Below, piece by piece: positions 18,569 to 26,681 of a DNA stretch of 64,000 nucleotides. Source of the stretch: Crocosphaera sp. UHCC 0190 (lineage in GTDB: Bacteria; Cyanobacteriota; Cyanobacteriia; Cyanobacteriales; Microcystaceae); NCBI RefSeq assembly GCF_034932065.1, contig NZ_JAYGHP010000001.1, positions 186,001 to 250,000 of the forward strand, written 5' to 3'. The position numbers were made by a program, and so were the translations under genes. A model generated the notes under the pieces. That model was not told where the DNA came from and did not search any database. It saw only the letters and a program-made list of their open reading frames with translations. Position 1 is the stretch's first letter; the number at the start of each line of letters is the position of its first letter.

Positions 18569-19222
18569 ATGAAGCTGAAACTGAAACAATATCCCTTAGA
18601 TAGAATCAATAAAAATTTATTCCTTTTTATTGCAGTTTTACTATTGTTTATTTGGCTTGCAGCAGAAGTTGTTTCAGGAAATTTAGATGGTTGGGATAGA
18701 AATTTTTTAGATTGGGTTCGTCACTTTCATCATCCTAGTTTAATGATACTTGCCAGGGTATCTTATTTTCTGGGAGAAGCGGAAGTCGTCGTCTTTATTG
18801 TAATTGGTATTTTAGCTTTTTTATGCTGGAAACGCTATTGGAAAGAAGCCCAAGTTTTGGCAATATCAGCCCTAGGGGTGTTATTATTAATTGACAAGAT
18901 TTTAAAGCCTTGGTTTGGGCGGATTCGTCCCGCTCCAGGGGTGATTGATGTTCATGGAAAAAGCTTTCCCAGTGGTCATCTTTCTGGGAATTTTATGCTT
19001 TATTTGTATCTTTCCTATTTAGTTTCTTTTTATTTTCCCAAGTGGGGAATTTATTTCTATATTGCTTCGACAATTTTAGTTTCCATGATGGGTTGGGCCA
19101 GTATTTACTTAAATATTCATTGGTTTACAGATTTAATTGGAGGGTTATGTATCGGATATCTAGGATTCATCTTTTGCGTAACTTTGTTAAAACTTATTAG
19201 TAAAAAATATCGTGACTCTTAA
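18569..19222 (+). CDS. PAP2 family phosphatase
   Basis: 217 residues with five or six hydrophobic segments. The three phosphatase motifs are KPWFGRIRP (about 112-120), SFPSGH and NIHWFTDLIGG, as in lipid phosphate phosphatases and undecaprenyl pyrophosphate phosphatase of the PgpB type. It probably removes phosphate from a membrane lipid on the outer face of the inner membrane. It is 15 bases before the glycosyltransferase gene at 19238, so the two may form an operon concerned with lipid-linked sugar transfer; a second PAP2 gene lies at 29339. Confidence 0.9.
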   Translation: MKLKLKQYPLDRINKNLFLFIAVLLLFIWLAAEVVSGNLDGWDRNFLDWVRHFHHPSLMILARVSYFLGEAEVVVFIVIGILAFLCWKRYWKEAQVLAISALGVLLLIDKILKPWFGRIRPAPGVIDVHGKSFPSGHLSGNFMLYLYLSYLVSFYFPKWGIYFYIASTILVSMMGWASIYLNIHWFTDLIGGLCIGYLGFIFCVTLLKLISKKYRDS

Positions 19223-19237
19223 AAATTACTTTTGATT

Positions 19238-21067
19238 ATGATGAATAAAGCAACTGTAGAAAAAGATAAAAATATGGGTCTTAATTTCTGGGAAAAAAAT
19301 CTCAAAACCCTCTGGATTTTTTCGGTTTTATGGCTATTGTTAATTAGTTTTGTGGCTTTTCTTGTCAACTTAGGCAGCATTGGCTTAATGGATAAAACCG
19401 AACCCATGTTTGTCGAAGCGGCCCGTCAAATGGTAATTACAGGAGACTGGGTAACACCCTATTGGAATGGGGAAACACGGTTTGATAAACCCCCATTAAC
19501 TTATTGGTTAGTAGGGCTATCTTTTAAGGTATTTGGTATTAATGAATGGGGGGCAAGAATTCCCTCAGCTTTAGCAGCGATCGCCGTGGTAATTTTGGGT
19601 TTTTATACCTTAAGATATTTTGGGTTTTCCCGTGCCAATGAAACTCAGAATTCTGATAAAAAGTTGTGGTTTTCTGCATTTATTGGAGCCGCAATTATCG
19701 CCTTAAATCCTTTTTGGATTGCCTGGGGAAGAACTGGGGTTTCTGATATGTTTTTATCCAGTGGGATAGCACTGGCTTTGTTATCTTTTTTCCTGGGGTA
19801 CGGCTATTCAGGAACCAGTTCTAAGCAGTATTTAGGACTATCAATTGGGAGATTGTGGTATATAGGATTTTGGGTATTTATGGCTTTAGGCGTATTAGCT
19901 AAAGGCCCTGTTGCTCTGGTTTTGCCTGGTGTTACTGTTATTATTTTTCTTCTTTATGTCGGGCGGTTTATTGAAGTTGTAAAAGAAACACCTTGGCTAT
20001 TAGGAATTAGCAGTTTTTTATTAATATCAGTTCCTTGGTTTATTTTAGTTACATTAGCCCATGGACAAGAGTATATTAACACCTTTTTTGGGTTACATAA
20101 TGTACAACGATTTACCAGTGTTGTCAGTCGCCATCCTGGGGCTTGGTATTATTATCTTCCTGTGATATTAGTGGGATTAGTACCTTGGTCAATTTATTTA
20201 CCTTTAGCAATTGCTAATTTAAGGGTTTGGCAGCGACAGAAATGGGTTAATTCTCCCCGTTCAACCCATTTAGGAATCTTTTGTTTATGTTGGTTTTTAG
20301 TAATTCTTATATTCTTCTCTAGTTCTGTTACCAAATTAGCCGGTTATGTGCTTCCTTTAATTCCCGCAGGAGCAATTATTATCACTTTATTTTGGAGCGA
20401 AAAAGTCGAGAATAAGCAAGAAGAGTCAGGTATTTGGCCCTTATTATTCTGGTTAAGTGGACTTGCTAATATTGGGATTTTAATGGGACTTGGTGCTGCT
20501 AGTTTTATGAGTTCTCAACTCATTGGGGAAGATATAATGATGCCCCAATTTAAGGAGTTATTGCAAGCTTCAAACCTAGCAATGAAAGGGGGAATTATTT
20601 GGTCATTTGCTGGATTTAGTGCCTTATTTTTACTCTTTTTCCGTAACTACCGCCGTTGGTTATGGGTAGCGAATTTAGTTGGGTTTATGGCATTTTTTAC
20701 TTGGGTTGGTTTACCTGTTGCCAAAATTATTGATAATCAAAGACAACTCCCTTTAAGAGAACTTTCAGAGATGGTAAAAGTAGAAAGACAACCAGGGGAA
20801 AAACTTGTATTTTTAGGTTTTATGCGTCCTACTTTAGTATTTTATACCCAAGAAGTTGTAGATTCAGTTACAGAGGCAGACATTGATAACGGGCCAGCTT
20901 TTGAGTATTTTAAAAAGACAGATGGCCCTGCTACGGTGTTGATTATTAGTGAAGACAAATATCTCAATAAATTACGTTTAACCAATTCTGATTATGAGGT
21001 TATTCGTCAAGAAGGGGCTTTTAAATTAATTCGGATTAATAAGCAAACAATTATCAATAAGAATTGA
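19238..21067 (+). CDS. GT39 (ArnT/PMT-like) membrane glycosyltransferase
   Basis: About 609 residues with roughly twelve hydrophobic segments and a soluble C-terminal domain. Early acidic residues (LMDKTEPMFVEAARQM) and the GDWVTPYWNGETRFDKPPLTYW stretch are the conserved first periplasmic loop of GT39 enzymes, which transfer a sugar from a polyprenyl phosphate to lipid A, protein or another acceptor. Acceptor and sugar are unknown. A TTG at 19232 would add two residues; ATG at 19238 is preferred. It follows the PAP2 gene closely and is convergent with chrA. Confidence 0.87.
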   Translation: MMNKATVEKDKNMGLNFWEKNLKTLWIFSVLWLLLISFVAFLVNLGSIGLMDKTEPMFVEAARQMVITGDWVTPYWNGETRFDKPPLTYWLVGLSFKVFGINEWGARIPSALAAIAVVILGFYTLRYFGFSRANETQNSDKKLWFSAFIGAAIIALNPFWIAWGRTGVSDMFLSSGIALALLSFFLGYGYSGTSSKQYLGLSIGRLWYIGFWVFMALGVLAKGPVALVLPGVTVIIFLLYVGRFIEVVKETPWLLGISSFLLISVPWFILVTLAHGQEYINTFFGLHNVQRFTSVVSRHPGAWYYYLPVILVGLVPWSIYLPLAIANLRVWQRQKWVNSPRSTHLGIFCLCWFLVILIFFSSSVTKLAGYVLPLIPAGAIIITLFWSEKVENKQEESGIWPLLFWLSGLANIGILMGLGAASFMSSQLIGEDIMMPQFKELLQASNLAMKGGIIWSFAGFSALFLLFFRNYRRWLWVANLVGFMAFFTWVGLPVAKIIDNQRQLPLRELSEMVKVERQPGEKLVFLGFMRPTLVFYTQEVVDSVTEADIDNGPAFEYFKKTDGPATVLIISEDKYLNKLRLTNSDYEVIRQEGAFKLIRINKQTIINKN

Positions 21068-21089
21068 TAGTAAACATCAACAAAACCCT

Positions 21090-21117
21090 GTAGGGGCAAT
21101 TCATGAATTGTCTCTAC
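21090..21117. repeat. Imperfect palindrome between convergent genes
   Basis: GTAGGGGCAATTC and GAATTGTCTCTAC form 13-base arms with two mismatches around AT. The centre is shared with the palindrome at 16942. It lies between the GT39 gene and chrA, a place where it can act as a two-way transcript end. Confidence 0.65.
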
Positions 21118-21133
21118 TAAATTTATTGATTGT

Positions 21134-22336
21134 TTATCCCAACCATTGCCCAATTAACCCGACTGCTCCTCCACCTAAAATAAGCAACACAGAATTAACC
21201 CGAAAACGGAATAAAGCCACAGCACTTAATAGGGCCAAAAGAGTGGTTAAATTGTCAATAATAGCTGCATTGGCTAATGTGTAAGTAACCACTGCCATTA
21301 ACCCCAAAGAAGCAGCATTAACCCCATCTAAAAAACCACTTGTCCAAGCAGACTGACGCAATTTATCGACCCAAGGATTAATGATTGCTACGAAAATAAA
21401 AGAAGGAATAAAAATGCCAATTGTTGCTGCGATCGCCCCGGCATTTCCTGCTAATATATAACCAACAAAAGTGGCTGTGGTAAATACGGGGCCAGGGGTT
21501 ATTTGACCAATGGCCACAGCATCAAGCAACTGTTGTTCTTGTAACCATCCTGTTCTTTCTACTAAGTCCTTTTGTAAAAAAGCTAATAAAACATAACCAC
21601 TCCCATACAAAACTGACCCAATTTTTAGAAAAAATAGAAAAATTCGCCACCAATTTGCTGAGTATTCTGGGGTAGAATTAACTTGTGCTATCAGCGAAGA
21701 AAATGGCAATAAAAAGAAGCCTATCGTTTGATTTTTTAGCCAATTTTTTACCATCATTACCCATAAACCAGATAATAATAATAATAATAATTCGTTGATT
21801 CCTAGGAAAAATGCAGAGATTACAAACATTCCTGCGATCGCAGTAGGAATATTTTTAATTGCTTTACGTCCTAGTTTCCATAAGGCTTGTAGGATGATGA
21901 TAATAATAACAGGTTTAATGCCATATAGTAACCATTCTACCTGGGGAATACTTTGATAACGAACATAGATAATTGCCAGGAACCAAACTAAAAAAAATGC
22001 AGGTAAAATAAAGCATAATCCTGCAATTATTAAACCCCATAAACCGCCCCACTCATAACCAATATGAATGGCTAATTCTGTGGAATTAGGCCCAGGAATT
22101 AGGTTAGTAATTCCTAATAAGTCTAACATTTTTTCACGAGTTAGCCACTGACGACGTTTAACGATTTCGTCTTCCATCATTGCAATATGAGCGACTGGCC
22201 CTCCAAAAGCAATTAATCCTAGTTGAAGAAACACAACAGCTAGTTCTTTTAATCGTTGTTGTTTCTGTTGAAAATTTAACTGATTATAGGGAGTAGTTTG
22301 AGAAGTTAATGAATTGGGTTCTATTTCCTGTGACAT
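21134..22336 (-). CDS. chrA: Chromate transporter (CHR family)
   Basis: 400 residues with two homologous CHR halves of about 190 residues. Each half has the family features: GGPVAHIAMMEDEIV and PGPNSTELAIHIGYEWGG in the first, QQLLDAVAIGQITPGPVFTTATFVGY in the second. The protein uses the proton-motive force to export chromate and can also act on sulfate-like oxyanions; the sulfate operon is about 4.3 kb away, so a link with sulfate handling is only a suggestion. The N-terminus is polar (about 35 residues) before the first helix. Confidence 0.92.
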   Translation of the reverse strand: MSQEIEPNSLTSQTTPYNQLNFQQKQQRLKELAVVFLQLGLIAFGGPVAHIAMMEDEIVKRRQWLTREKMLDLLGITNLIPGPNSTELAIHIGYEWGGLWGLIIAGLCFILPAFFLVWFLAIIYVRYQSIPQVEWLLYGIKPVIIIIILQALWKLGRKAIKNIPTAIAGMFVISAFFLGINELLLLLLSGLWVMMVKNWLKNQTIGFFLLPFSSLIAQVNSTPEYSANWWRIFLFFLKIGSVLYGSGYVLLAFLQKDLVERTGWLQEQQLLDAVAIGQITPGPVFTTATFVGYILAGNAGAIAATIGIFIPSFIFVAIINPWVDKLRQSAWTSGFLDGVNAASLGLMAVVTYTLANAAIIDNLTTLLALLSAVALFRFRVNSVLLILGGGAVGLIGQWLG

Positions 22337-22354
22337 AATATTAAATTCCTGTTA

Positions 22355-23182
22355 CTAAAACTTTTTTTTGTTTAAATGAAAAGAAGATAGATAAGAAAGT
22401 TTGATTTTTTCTCCGCAAGTTTTTTCAAGTATTTTTTTCAAGTCTAAAAATAAATCATTCTTCAGTTGTTTTTCTAATTGTAAATAGGGAGAATAAGTGT
22501 TTAAGAGCAGCAAATAATCATCAATACTATAGTTGACTTTGGTGTTAAATATTTTTGTGATTACGGTTTCAAATTTTCCTGAGTCAATACTCATTTCTCC
22601 TAACTGTTTTAAAATGTTTTCTTGGGTTTCTCTATCTTCATAACGCTTTAAAGAAGAATCATATTTTTGATAAATATTAGCTAAGTTTTGGTAAACTTCA
22701 TAATCAGGTTGCAGTTCTTTATTCCATAGTAAAAGTAAGTAACCATCGTCTTTTAAACTTGCAAAAGCTTTTGTATATACTATCTCTGGTGGTATCCAAT
22801 GAAAAGAACTTGCACCTAAGACAATATCAAATGTTTTCGGTTCTAATTTCCATTTTTCAAATGATGTATTGTTAATGATTACATTAGGATAAGATTGACA
22901 GTTTTCTTTCGCTAATTTACAAAAATCTGGATTAGGTTCAAGACATAAAATTGAACAACCTAATTTCGCAAAGGGGACGGTTGCAATTCCTGGGCCGCAA
23001 CCAATTTCAAGTATTCTAGTATTAGGATTAACCTGAGTTAATTCAACAACTCTATCAATTAATTTTTGAGGATAACGGGGCCTCACTTTATTATAAGCTT
23101 CTGCTGCGGGAGAATACCAGGTGCTTCGTTCCCCTAAGTCTTTACTATACCAGTCTTTTAATTGTTCTTTTAAGTCTTTCAT
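22355..23182 (-). CDS. Class I SAM-dependent methyltransferase
   Basis: 275 residues from ATG 23182 (MKDLKEQLKDWYSKDLGERS). The Rossmann SAM site is ILEIGCGPGIATVPFAKLG, followed by an acidic strand end at CLEPNP and DIVLGASSFHWIP as motif II. It belongs to the broad methyltransferase 11/25 group; the substrate is unknown. A longer frame reaches 23260, but its first 26 residues would be translated from the palindromic repeat at 23211-23283, so the later ATG is the natural start. It is 18 bases from chrA on the same strand, downstream of the divergent NACHT region. Confidence 0.85.
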   Translation of the reverse strand: MKDLKEQLKDWYSKDLGERSTWYSPAAEAYNKVRPRYPQKLIDRVVELTQVNPNTRILEIGCGPGIATVPFAKLGCSILCLEPNPDFCKLAKENCQSYPNVIINNTSFEKWKLEPKTFDIVLGASSFHWIPPEIVYTKAFASLKDDGYLLLLWNKELQPDYEVYQNLANIYQKYDSSLKRYEDRETQENILKQLGEMSIDSGKFETVITKIFNTKVNYSIDDYLLLLNTYSPYLQLEKQLKNDLFLDLKKILEKTCGEKIKLSYLSSFHLNKKKF

Positions 23183-23210
23183 CAGAGTCAATTTTTTGCT
23201 TTTCATTAAG

Positions 23211-23283
23211 TGATCGGACATAATTAAACAAATACAACTTGTAGGGTGGGCAATGCCCACCTACGCTTATTTATGTCCGACCA
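23211..23283. repeat. MITE-like element with 13-base inverted ends
   Basis: The ends TGATCGGACATAA (23211-23223) and TTATGTCCGACCA (23271-23283) are inverted copies with one mismatch. Between them is a near-perfect palindrome GTAGG(G)TGGGCA / TGCCCACCTAC at 23241-23264. The total is 73 bases. This is a typical small cyanobacterial palindromic element; it abuts the methyltransferase start and gives a false N-terminal extension there. Confidence 0.6.
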
Positions 23284-23311
23284 TTTATAAATTATAATAA
23301 ACTCTATTGAA

Positions 23312-23339
23312 GTACGGGTCAACGGCCGTTCAACCCTAC
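23312..23339. repeat. Imperfect palindrome, GGTCAACGGCC family
   Basis: The 28 bases have arms GTACGGGTCAAC and the complement of GTTCAACCCTAC, nine of twelve matching, around CGGCC. A relative with GGTTAACGGCC lies at 42556-42577. It sits between the methyltransferase and NACHT starts. Confidence 0.5.
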
Positions 23340-23390
23340 AATAAATAATGATTGTTCATGATGATGATGATTTAATTACTTATATAGTCA

Positions 23391-24644
23391 ATGTCAGAAA
23401 ATAACCCGAACCCTCAACCTACACAACCTTCTTCACGACAAGAAGCTAGAAAAAAAAGAGTTCAAGAGGTGTTAAAATTCTTGAAAATATTAGGTTTTCC
23501 TGTTTCTGGTGGTGGAGTAGCAGGAACAATTATTTTACTCAAAAATGGTCAATATGAATTAGCAGCTATTACTATTTTTGTGAGCATTTTAGCTTTGGTT
23601 ATCGCTATAGGTGGTAAGTTTATTTCACGGGTAATAAATCGCATTTTAGACTCAATTGAAACAGAATTAGAGAACTTAGAAGAACCTCTAGCTAACTGGA
23701 TAGTTAAGCTATTAAAAACCTTTTCTATCAAACTATGGTGGCAGTTAAACCCCAGTTTTCAACGTAAATATTATGATAGTTTAATTGATAGCTTTCGGGA
23801 ATTAAAAATAGAAGGTTTTCGTATTGGTTTACCCGCACTTGATTTAGAAAATGTTTTTGTTTCTTTGCGAGTTAAAACCGGAACCCCTGATAACATTCAT
23901 GGGGTAATTATTCCCTCTCAAATAGATGAAGGTGATCGCCAAATTTGGGACTTTTTAAGCAATATTAAGCAATTTCTAGCCTATCGTCGTCTTGCTGTAA
24001 TTGCGGTCTCTGGTTCGGGAAAAACTACTTTATTAAAGCATTTAACCCTAACTTATGCTAAAGAAAAACATCAAGAATACCAGGCACCAAAATTTATCCC
24101 CATTCTCTTATATTTGCGGAATATTCGTCATCAAATCGCCACAGAAAACCCTCCCAAATTGCCCCAATTGATTCGAGAACATATCCAAAACTTGCCGGCC
24201 GATCCTCCCCTCATTTTGCCCCCAAACTGGCTGGAAGACCAGTTAAAATTGGGTAAATGTTTGGTGATGTTGGACGGACTTGATGAGGTTGCTGATAGCA
24301 TTGAACGGGAAAAAGTCAGTCAATGGGTTAATCAGCAAATGACTGTTTATCGGACAACTGTTTTTATCCTCACTTCCCGACCTCATGGTTATTTGAGTAA
24401 CCCTGTGGAACGAGTGGGAACGGTGTTAGAAGTGCTTCCTTTTAACTCTCAACAGGTTAGGGACTTTATCATCAGTTTGTATCGGCAAAATGAGATTATG
24501 AGGACGGGAAGAAAGTCACCGGCCGTACTTTCTGATGCTGAAAAATTAGCTAATGATTTAATCACACGCATTGAGGATAATCCGGCGATCGCAGCTATGG
24601 CCAAGAATCCTTTATTACTAACTATGATAGCAAATGCAAAATAA
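23391..24644 (+). CDS. Membrane-anchored NACHT NTPase, N-terminal part (truncated)
   Basis: 417 residues. A polar start is followed by two hydrophobic helices (about 33-75), then a linker and a NACHT-type P-loop domain: Walker A AVSGSGKTTLL near residue 205 and Walker B LVMLDGLDEVAD near 287, with LTSRPHGY as sensor. The chain ends at MAKNPLLLTMIANAK and a stop. In intact relatives the sequence continues past LLLTMIA into a helical region that leads to LMQxKTREF; that segment is missing here and the reading shifts to the overlapping frame at 24634. NACHT proteins are signal-transducing or anti-phage STAND ATPases in many bacteria. This copy may be a decaying allele or a split protein. Confidence 0.75.
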   Translation: MSENNPNPQPTQPSSRQEARKKRVQEVLKFLKILGFPVSGGGVAGTIILLKNGQYELAAITIFVSILALVIAIGGKFISRVINRILDSIETELENLEEPLANWIVKLLKTFSIKLWWQLNPSFQRKYYDSLIDSFRELKIEGFRIGLPALDLENVFVSLRVKTGTPDNIHGVIIPSQIDEGDRQIWDFLSNIKQFLAYRRLAVIAVSGSGKTTLLKHLTLTYAKEKHQEYQAPKFIPILLYLRNIRHQIATENPPKLPQLIREHIQNLPADPPLILPPNWLEDQLKLGKCLVMLDGLDEVADSIEREKVSQWVNQQMTVYRTTVFILTSRPHGYLSNPVERVGTVLEVLPFNSQQVRDFIISLYRQNEIMRTGRKSPAVLSDAEKLANDLITRIEDNPAIAAMAKNPLLLTMIANAK

Positions 24645-26238
24645 AACCCGTGAATTTACTCCCATTCAAGGACAAGAAATAATTCAAACGGAACTGGGAC
24701 TATTTGAATTTGCTCACTTGAGTTTTCAGGAATATTTAGCCGCAGCCCAAATTAAGGAATTACAACAAGAAAATATTCTCTTTGAGAATTTTCAAGATCC
24801 TTGGTGGGCTGAAACTATTCGTCTTTATATTGCCCAAAGTGATGCTACTCATCTGATTCAAAAAGCGATAGAAAATCCCACAATTTATACTTTAAGTCTG
24901 GCCTTAGATTGTGAGGAACAAAGTTTAAAGGTTGACCTCGCAACCAGACAACAACTAGACACAATGTTAGAACAGGGTTTAGAATCTCCTGACCCAAAAA
25001 TCGCCACCTTAGCAGCAGAAGTTAAGTTATGGCGGCGCATCAATAATTTATTAGCAATAGACGAAGACCTAGAAATTGATACTATCTATATTACCCGTGC
25101 CGAATATCAACTATTTGTAGACCAATGGTTAAATTCTGAGGAACATTTTCCGTCGGGAACGGCTAAACAACCAATTACACAAGTTAGTTGGTACAATGCG
25201 ATGCGTTTTTGTGCTTGGTTGAGTGCCAAAGCGTTATCCCTGACTCAAGCTCATTCTACAGACACTACTGTATTTTATTACCGATTGCCGACCCTGACAG
25301 AAACCGAAAACTATTGCGCTAGAGAAGATGCAAACTTAGGTTGTTGGACATTGAGAGATAGTGATAGTCAAGACAAGGGTATTCGGGTGGTAAAAACCAA
25401 AATACCGCCTTCTGTGTTTGAATTTGATGTCATCACGGTTAACAGTCAAGGGCAGGAAATTAAACGGCAACGCAGCGCGGCTCCCTATGAAACTGAAAAT
25501 TTGGGCAACAATATCGCCTTAGCTATGGTTTATATTCCTGGGGGGACATTTATGATGGGTTCTCCTAAAAATGAGCAAGATTCGAGCAATTCTGAGCGTC
25601 CTCAACATCAAGTCACTGTCCCGCCTTTCTTCATGGGTAAATATCCTGTAACTCAAGGGCAATGGAAAGCGATCGCTTCCAGAACGGATTTGAAAGTCAA
25701 GATTGACCTGGAACCCAACCCCTCACGCTTTAAAAGGGATGATAGACCCGTAGAACGAGTTAATTGGGATGAAGCCGTAGAATTTTGTCAGCGACTCACT
25801 AAGCTAACGGAAAAGAATTATCAACTCGCTTCTGAAGCGCAATGGGAATACGCTTGTCGTGGGGGGACAAACACCCCCTTCCATTTTGGGGCAACCATTA
25901 CAAAAGCATTAGCAAATTACAATGCTCAACAAACTACCTCTGTTGGTCAATTTCCTCCTAATACTTTCGGTTTATACGATATACACGGTAATGTCTGGGA
26001 ATGGTGCGCTGATGACTGGCATAAAGATTATCAGGGTGCGCCCACTGATGGAAGTGCTTGGATTGATAAAAAAAAGCAAAAAGGTTCAGATTCCGTAGTG
26101 CGGGGCGGTTCCTGGCTCGACTATCCGAATTACTGCCGTTCCGCGATTCGCAACTACTACAGCCGCCGCGACTACCGCGACTACGCTCTCGGTTTTCGGG
26201 TAGTATGCGTATTCGAGAGATCGAATTTTTTGGGTTAA
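24634..26238 (+). CDS. FGE-sulfatase domain protein, C-terminal part of the NACHT gene with a DGR-type tail
   Basis: 534 residues, overlapping the upstream frame by 11 bases (ATGCAAAATAA). It starts with what is normally the middle of the NACHT protein (MQNKTREFTPIQGQEI, then LFEFAHLSFQEYLAAAQIKE), followed by linker helices and a C-terminal formylglycine-generating-enzyme-like / C-type lectin fold: MVYIPGGTFMMGSP, MGKYPVTQGQWKAI, EAQWEYACRGG, FGLYDIHGNVWEWCAD and VVRGGSWLDYPNYC, ending GFRVVCVFERSNFLG. FGE-fold tails are common DGR targets, and residues about 490-525 carry the pattern of a diversified region. A further in-frame loss between IIQTEL and GLFEFAH is likely. Translation could be coupled to the first frame or the gene may be inactive. 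Confidence 0.75.
   Translation: MQNKTREFTPIQGQEIIQTELGLFEFAHLSFQEYLAAAQIKELQQENILFENFQDPWWAETIRLYIAQSDATHLIQKAIENPTIYTLSLALDCEEQSLKVDLATRQQLDTMLEQGLESPDPKIATLAAEVKLWRRINNLLAIDEDLEIDTIYITRAEYQLFVDQWLNSEEHFPSGTAKQPITQVSWYNAMRFCAWLSAKALSLTQAHSTDTTVFYYRLPTLTETENYCAREDANLGCWTLRDSDSQDKGIRVVKTKIPPSVFEFDVITVNSQGQEIKRQRSAAPYETENLGNNIALAMVYIPGGTFMMGSPKNEQDSSNSERPQHQVTVPPFFMGKYPVTQGQWKAIASRTDLKVKIDLEPNPSRFKRDDRPVERVNWDEAVEFCQRLTKLTEKNYQLASEAQWEYACRGGTNTPFHFGATITKALANYNAQQTTSVGQFPPNTFGLYDIHGNVWEWCADDWHKDYQGAPTDGSAWIDKKKQKGSDSVVRGGSWLDYPNYCRSAIRNYYSRRDYRDYALGFRVVCVFERSNFLG
26101..26200 (+). other. Putative DGR variable region (VR) at the end of the FGE-domain gene
   Basis: About 100 bases, from the RGGSW codons to GFRVV. 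At the positions where family members usually have Asn, the codons are CTC, GAC, TAT, TAC, ATT, TAC, TAC, AGC, GAC, TAC, GAC, TAC, GCT and CTC: all end in C or T and each can be derived from AAC, AAT or ATC by changing A only. 61 of the 99 bases 26101-26199 are G or C, against an AT-rich remainder of the gene. Adenine-directed variation in a C-type-lectin fold is the hallmark of a diversity-generating retroelement target. No reverse transcriptase or template repeat is visible in the window. Confidence 0.65.
26211..26226 (+). other. Hairpin just after the putative variable region
   Basis: ATTCGA and TCGAAT form a perfect 6-bp stem around the tetraloop GAGA, about 11 bases after the end of the variable stretch and inside the last codons of the gene. 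Known DGR targets carry a short hairpin or cruciform with a GRNA-type tetraloop at this place that helps target recognition. GAGA fits that loop rule. Confidence 0.55.
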
Positions 26239-26262
26239 TTTTTGAATTAATTAAGGGTGGGC

Positions 26263-26478
26263 TTAAAGATTAAATTTTTCTTGAAGGCGTTGAGTAATTA
26301 ATTCAATTTGTTGTTCAGGGGTTAAGGTATCTAATTCATTGACACCGATGATCACTTGTTTAGGGTGTTGCTGTTTACGATCTAAATAGGCATAAAAAGC
26401 TTCTTTATTGTCTTTATGTTCAAGAAAATATTGTTTGAGTTCTTGATCATTCATGTTAGTGTAATTAACTTGTTTCAT
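26263..26478 (-). CDS. Small protein resembling the DUF6887 family
   Basis: 71 residues starting MKQVNYTNMNDQELKQYFLE, with a helical acidic middle (DNKEAFYAYLDRKQQ) and a C-terminal helix EQQIELITQRLQEKF. The MNDQELKQY...EAFYAYLDR pattern is, from memory, that of a short cyanobacterial family that occurs next to a second small gene, as here, and is suspected to be a toxin-antitoxin-type pair. The name DUF6887 is my recollection and needs checking. Its start overlaps the stop of the upstream partner by one base, showing coupling. Confidence 0.65.
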   Translation of the reverse strand: MKQVNYTNMNDQELKQYFLEHKDNKEAFYAYLDRKQQHPKQVIIGVNELDTLTPEQQIELITQRLQEKFNL

Positions 26479-26660
26479 TAGAAGATTTCTCCCTTAGGGG
26501 TAATAACAATTTCAATGTTTTCTTGATGTCCTGCTAAAATAAACAAGTTCTGGTTTCGTTCGTCTAGACGAATAATGTGAATCGGTTGGAACATCACATT
26601 AGTTAATGTATAACTTAGCAGGTATAAGCGTTTAAGTTGTGGTAAGGTGGGTTCATTCAT
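26478..26660 (-). CDS. Small protein resembling the DUF6888 family, partner of the 26263 gene
   Basis: 60 residues from ATG 26660 (MNEPTLPQLKRLYLLSYT). A longer frame to 26708 exists but would overlap the divergent gene at 26682. The body, with FQPIHIIRLDERNQNLFILAG and the end IEIVITPKGEIF, has the small beta-rich pattern of a family that accompanies DUF6887-like genes. It is probably one half of a toxin-antitoxin-like module; which half is the toxin is not clear from sequence. Confidence 0.6.
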   Translation of the reverse strand: MNEPTLPQLKRLYLLSYTLTNVMFQPIHIIRLDERNQNLFILAGHQENIEIVITPKGEIF

Positions 26661-26681
26661 TATATTATTATATATAGATTT

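Noticed and set aside
23391-26238. Simple call of one pseudogene
   Set aside because: Both frames keep intact motifs and overlap by 11 bases, so split translation is still possible; listed as two genes with the doubt stated.
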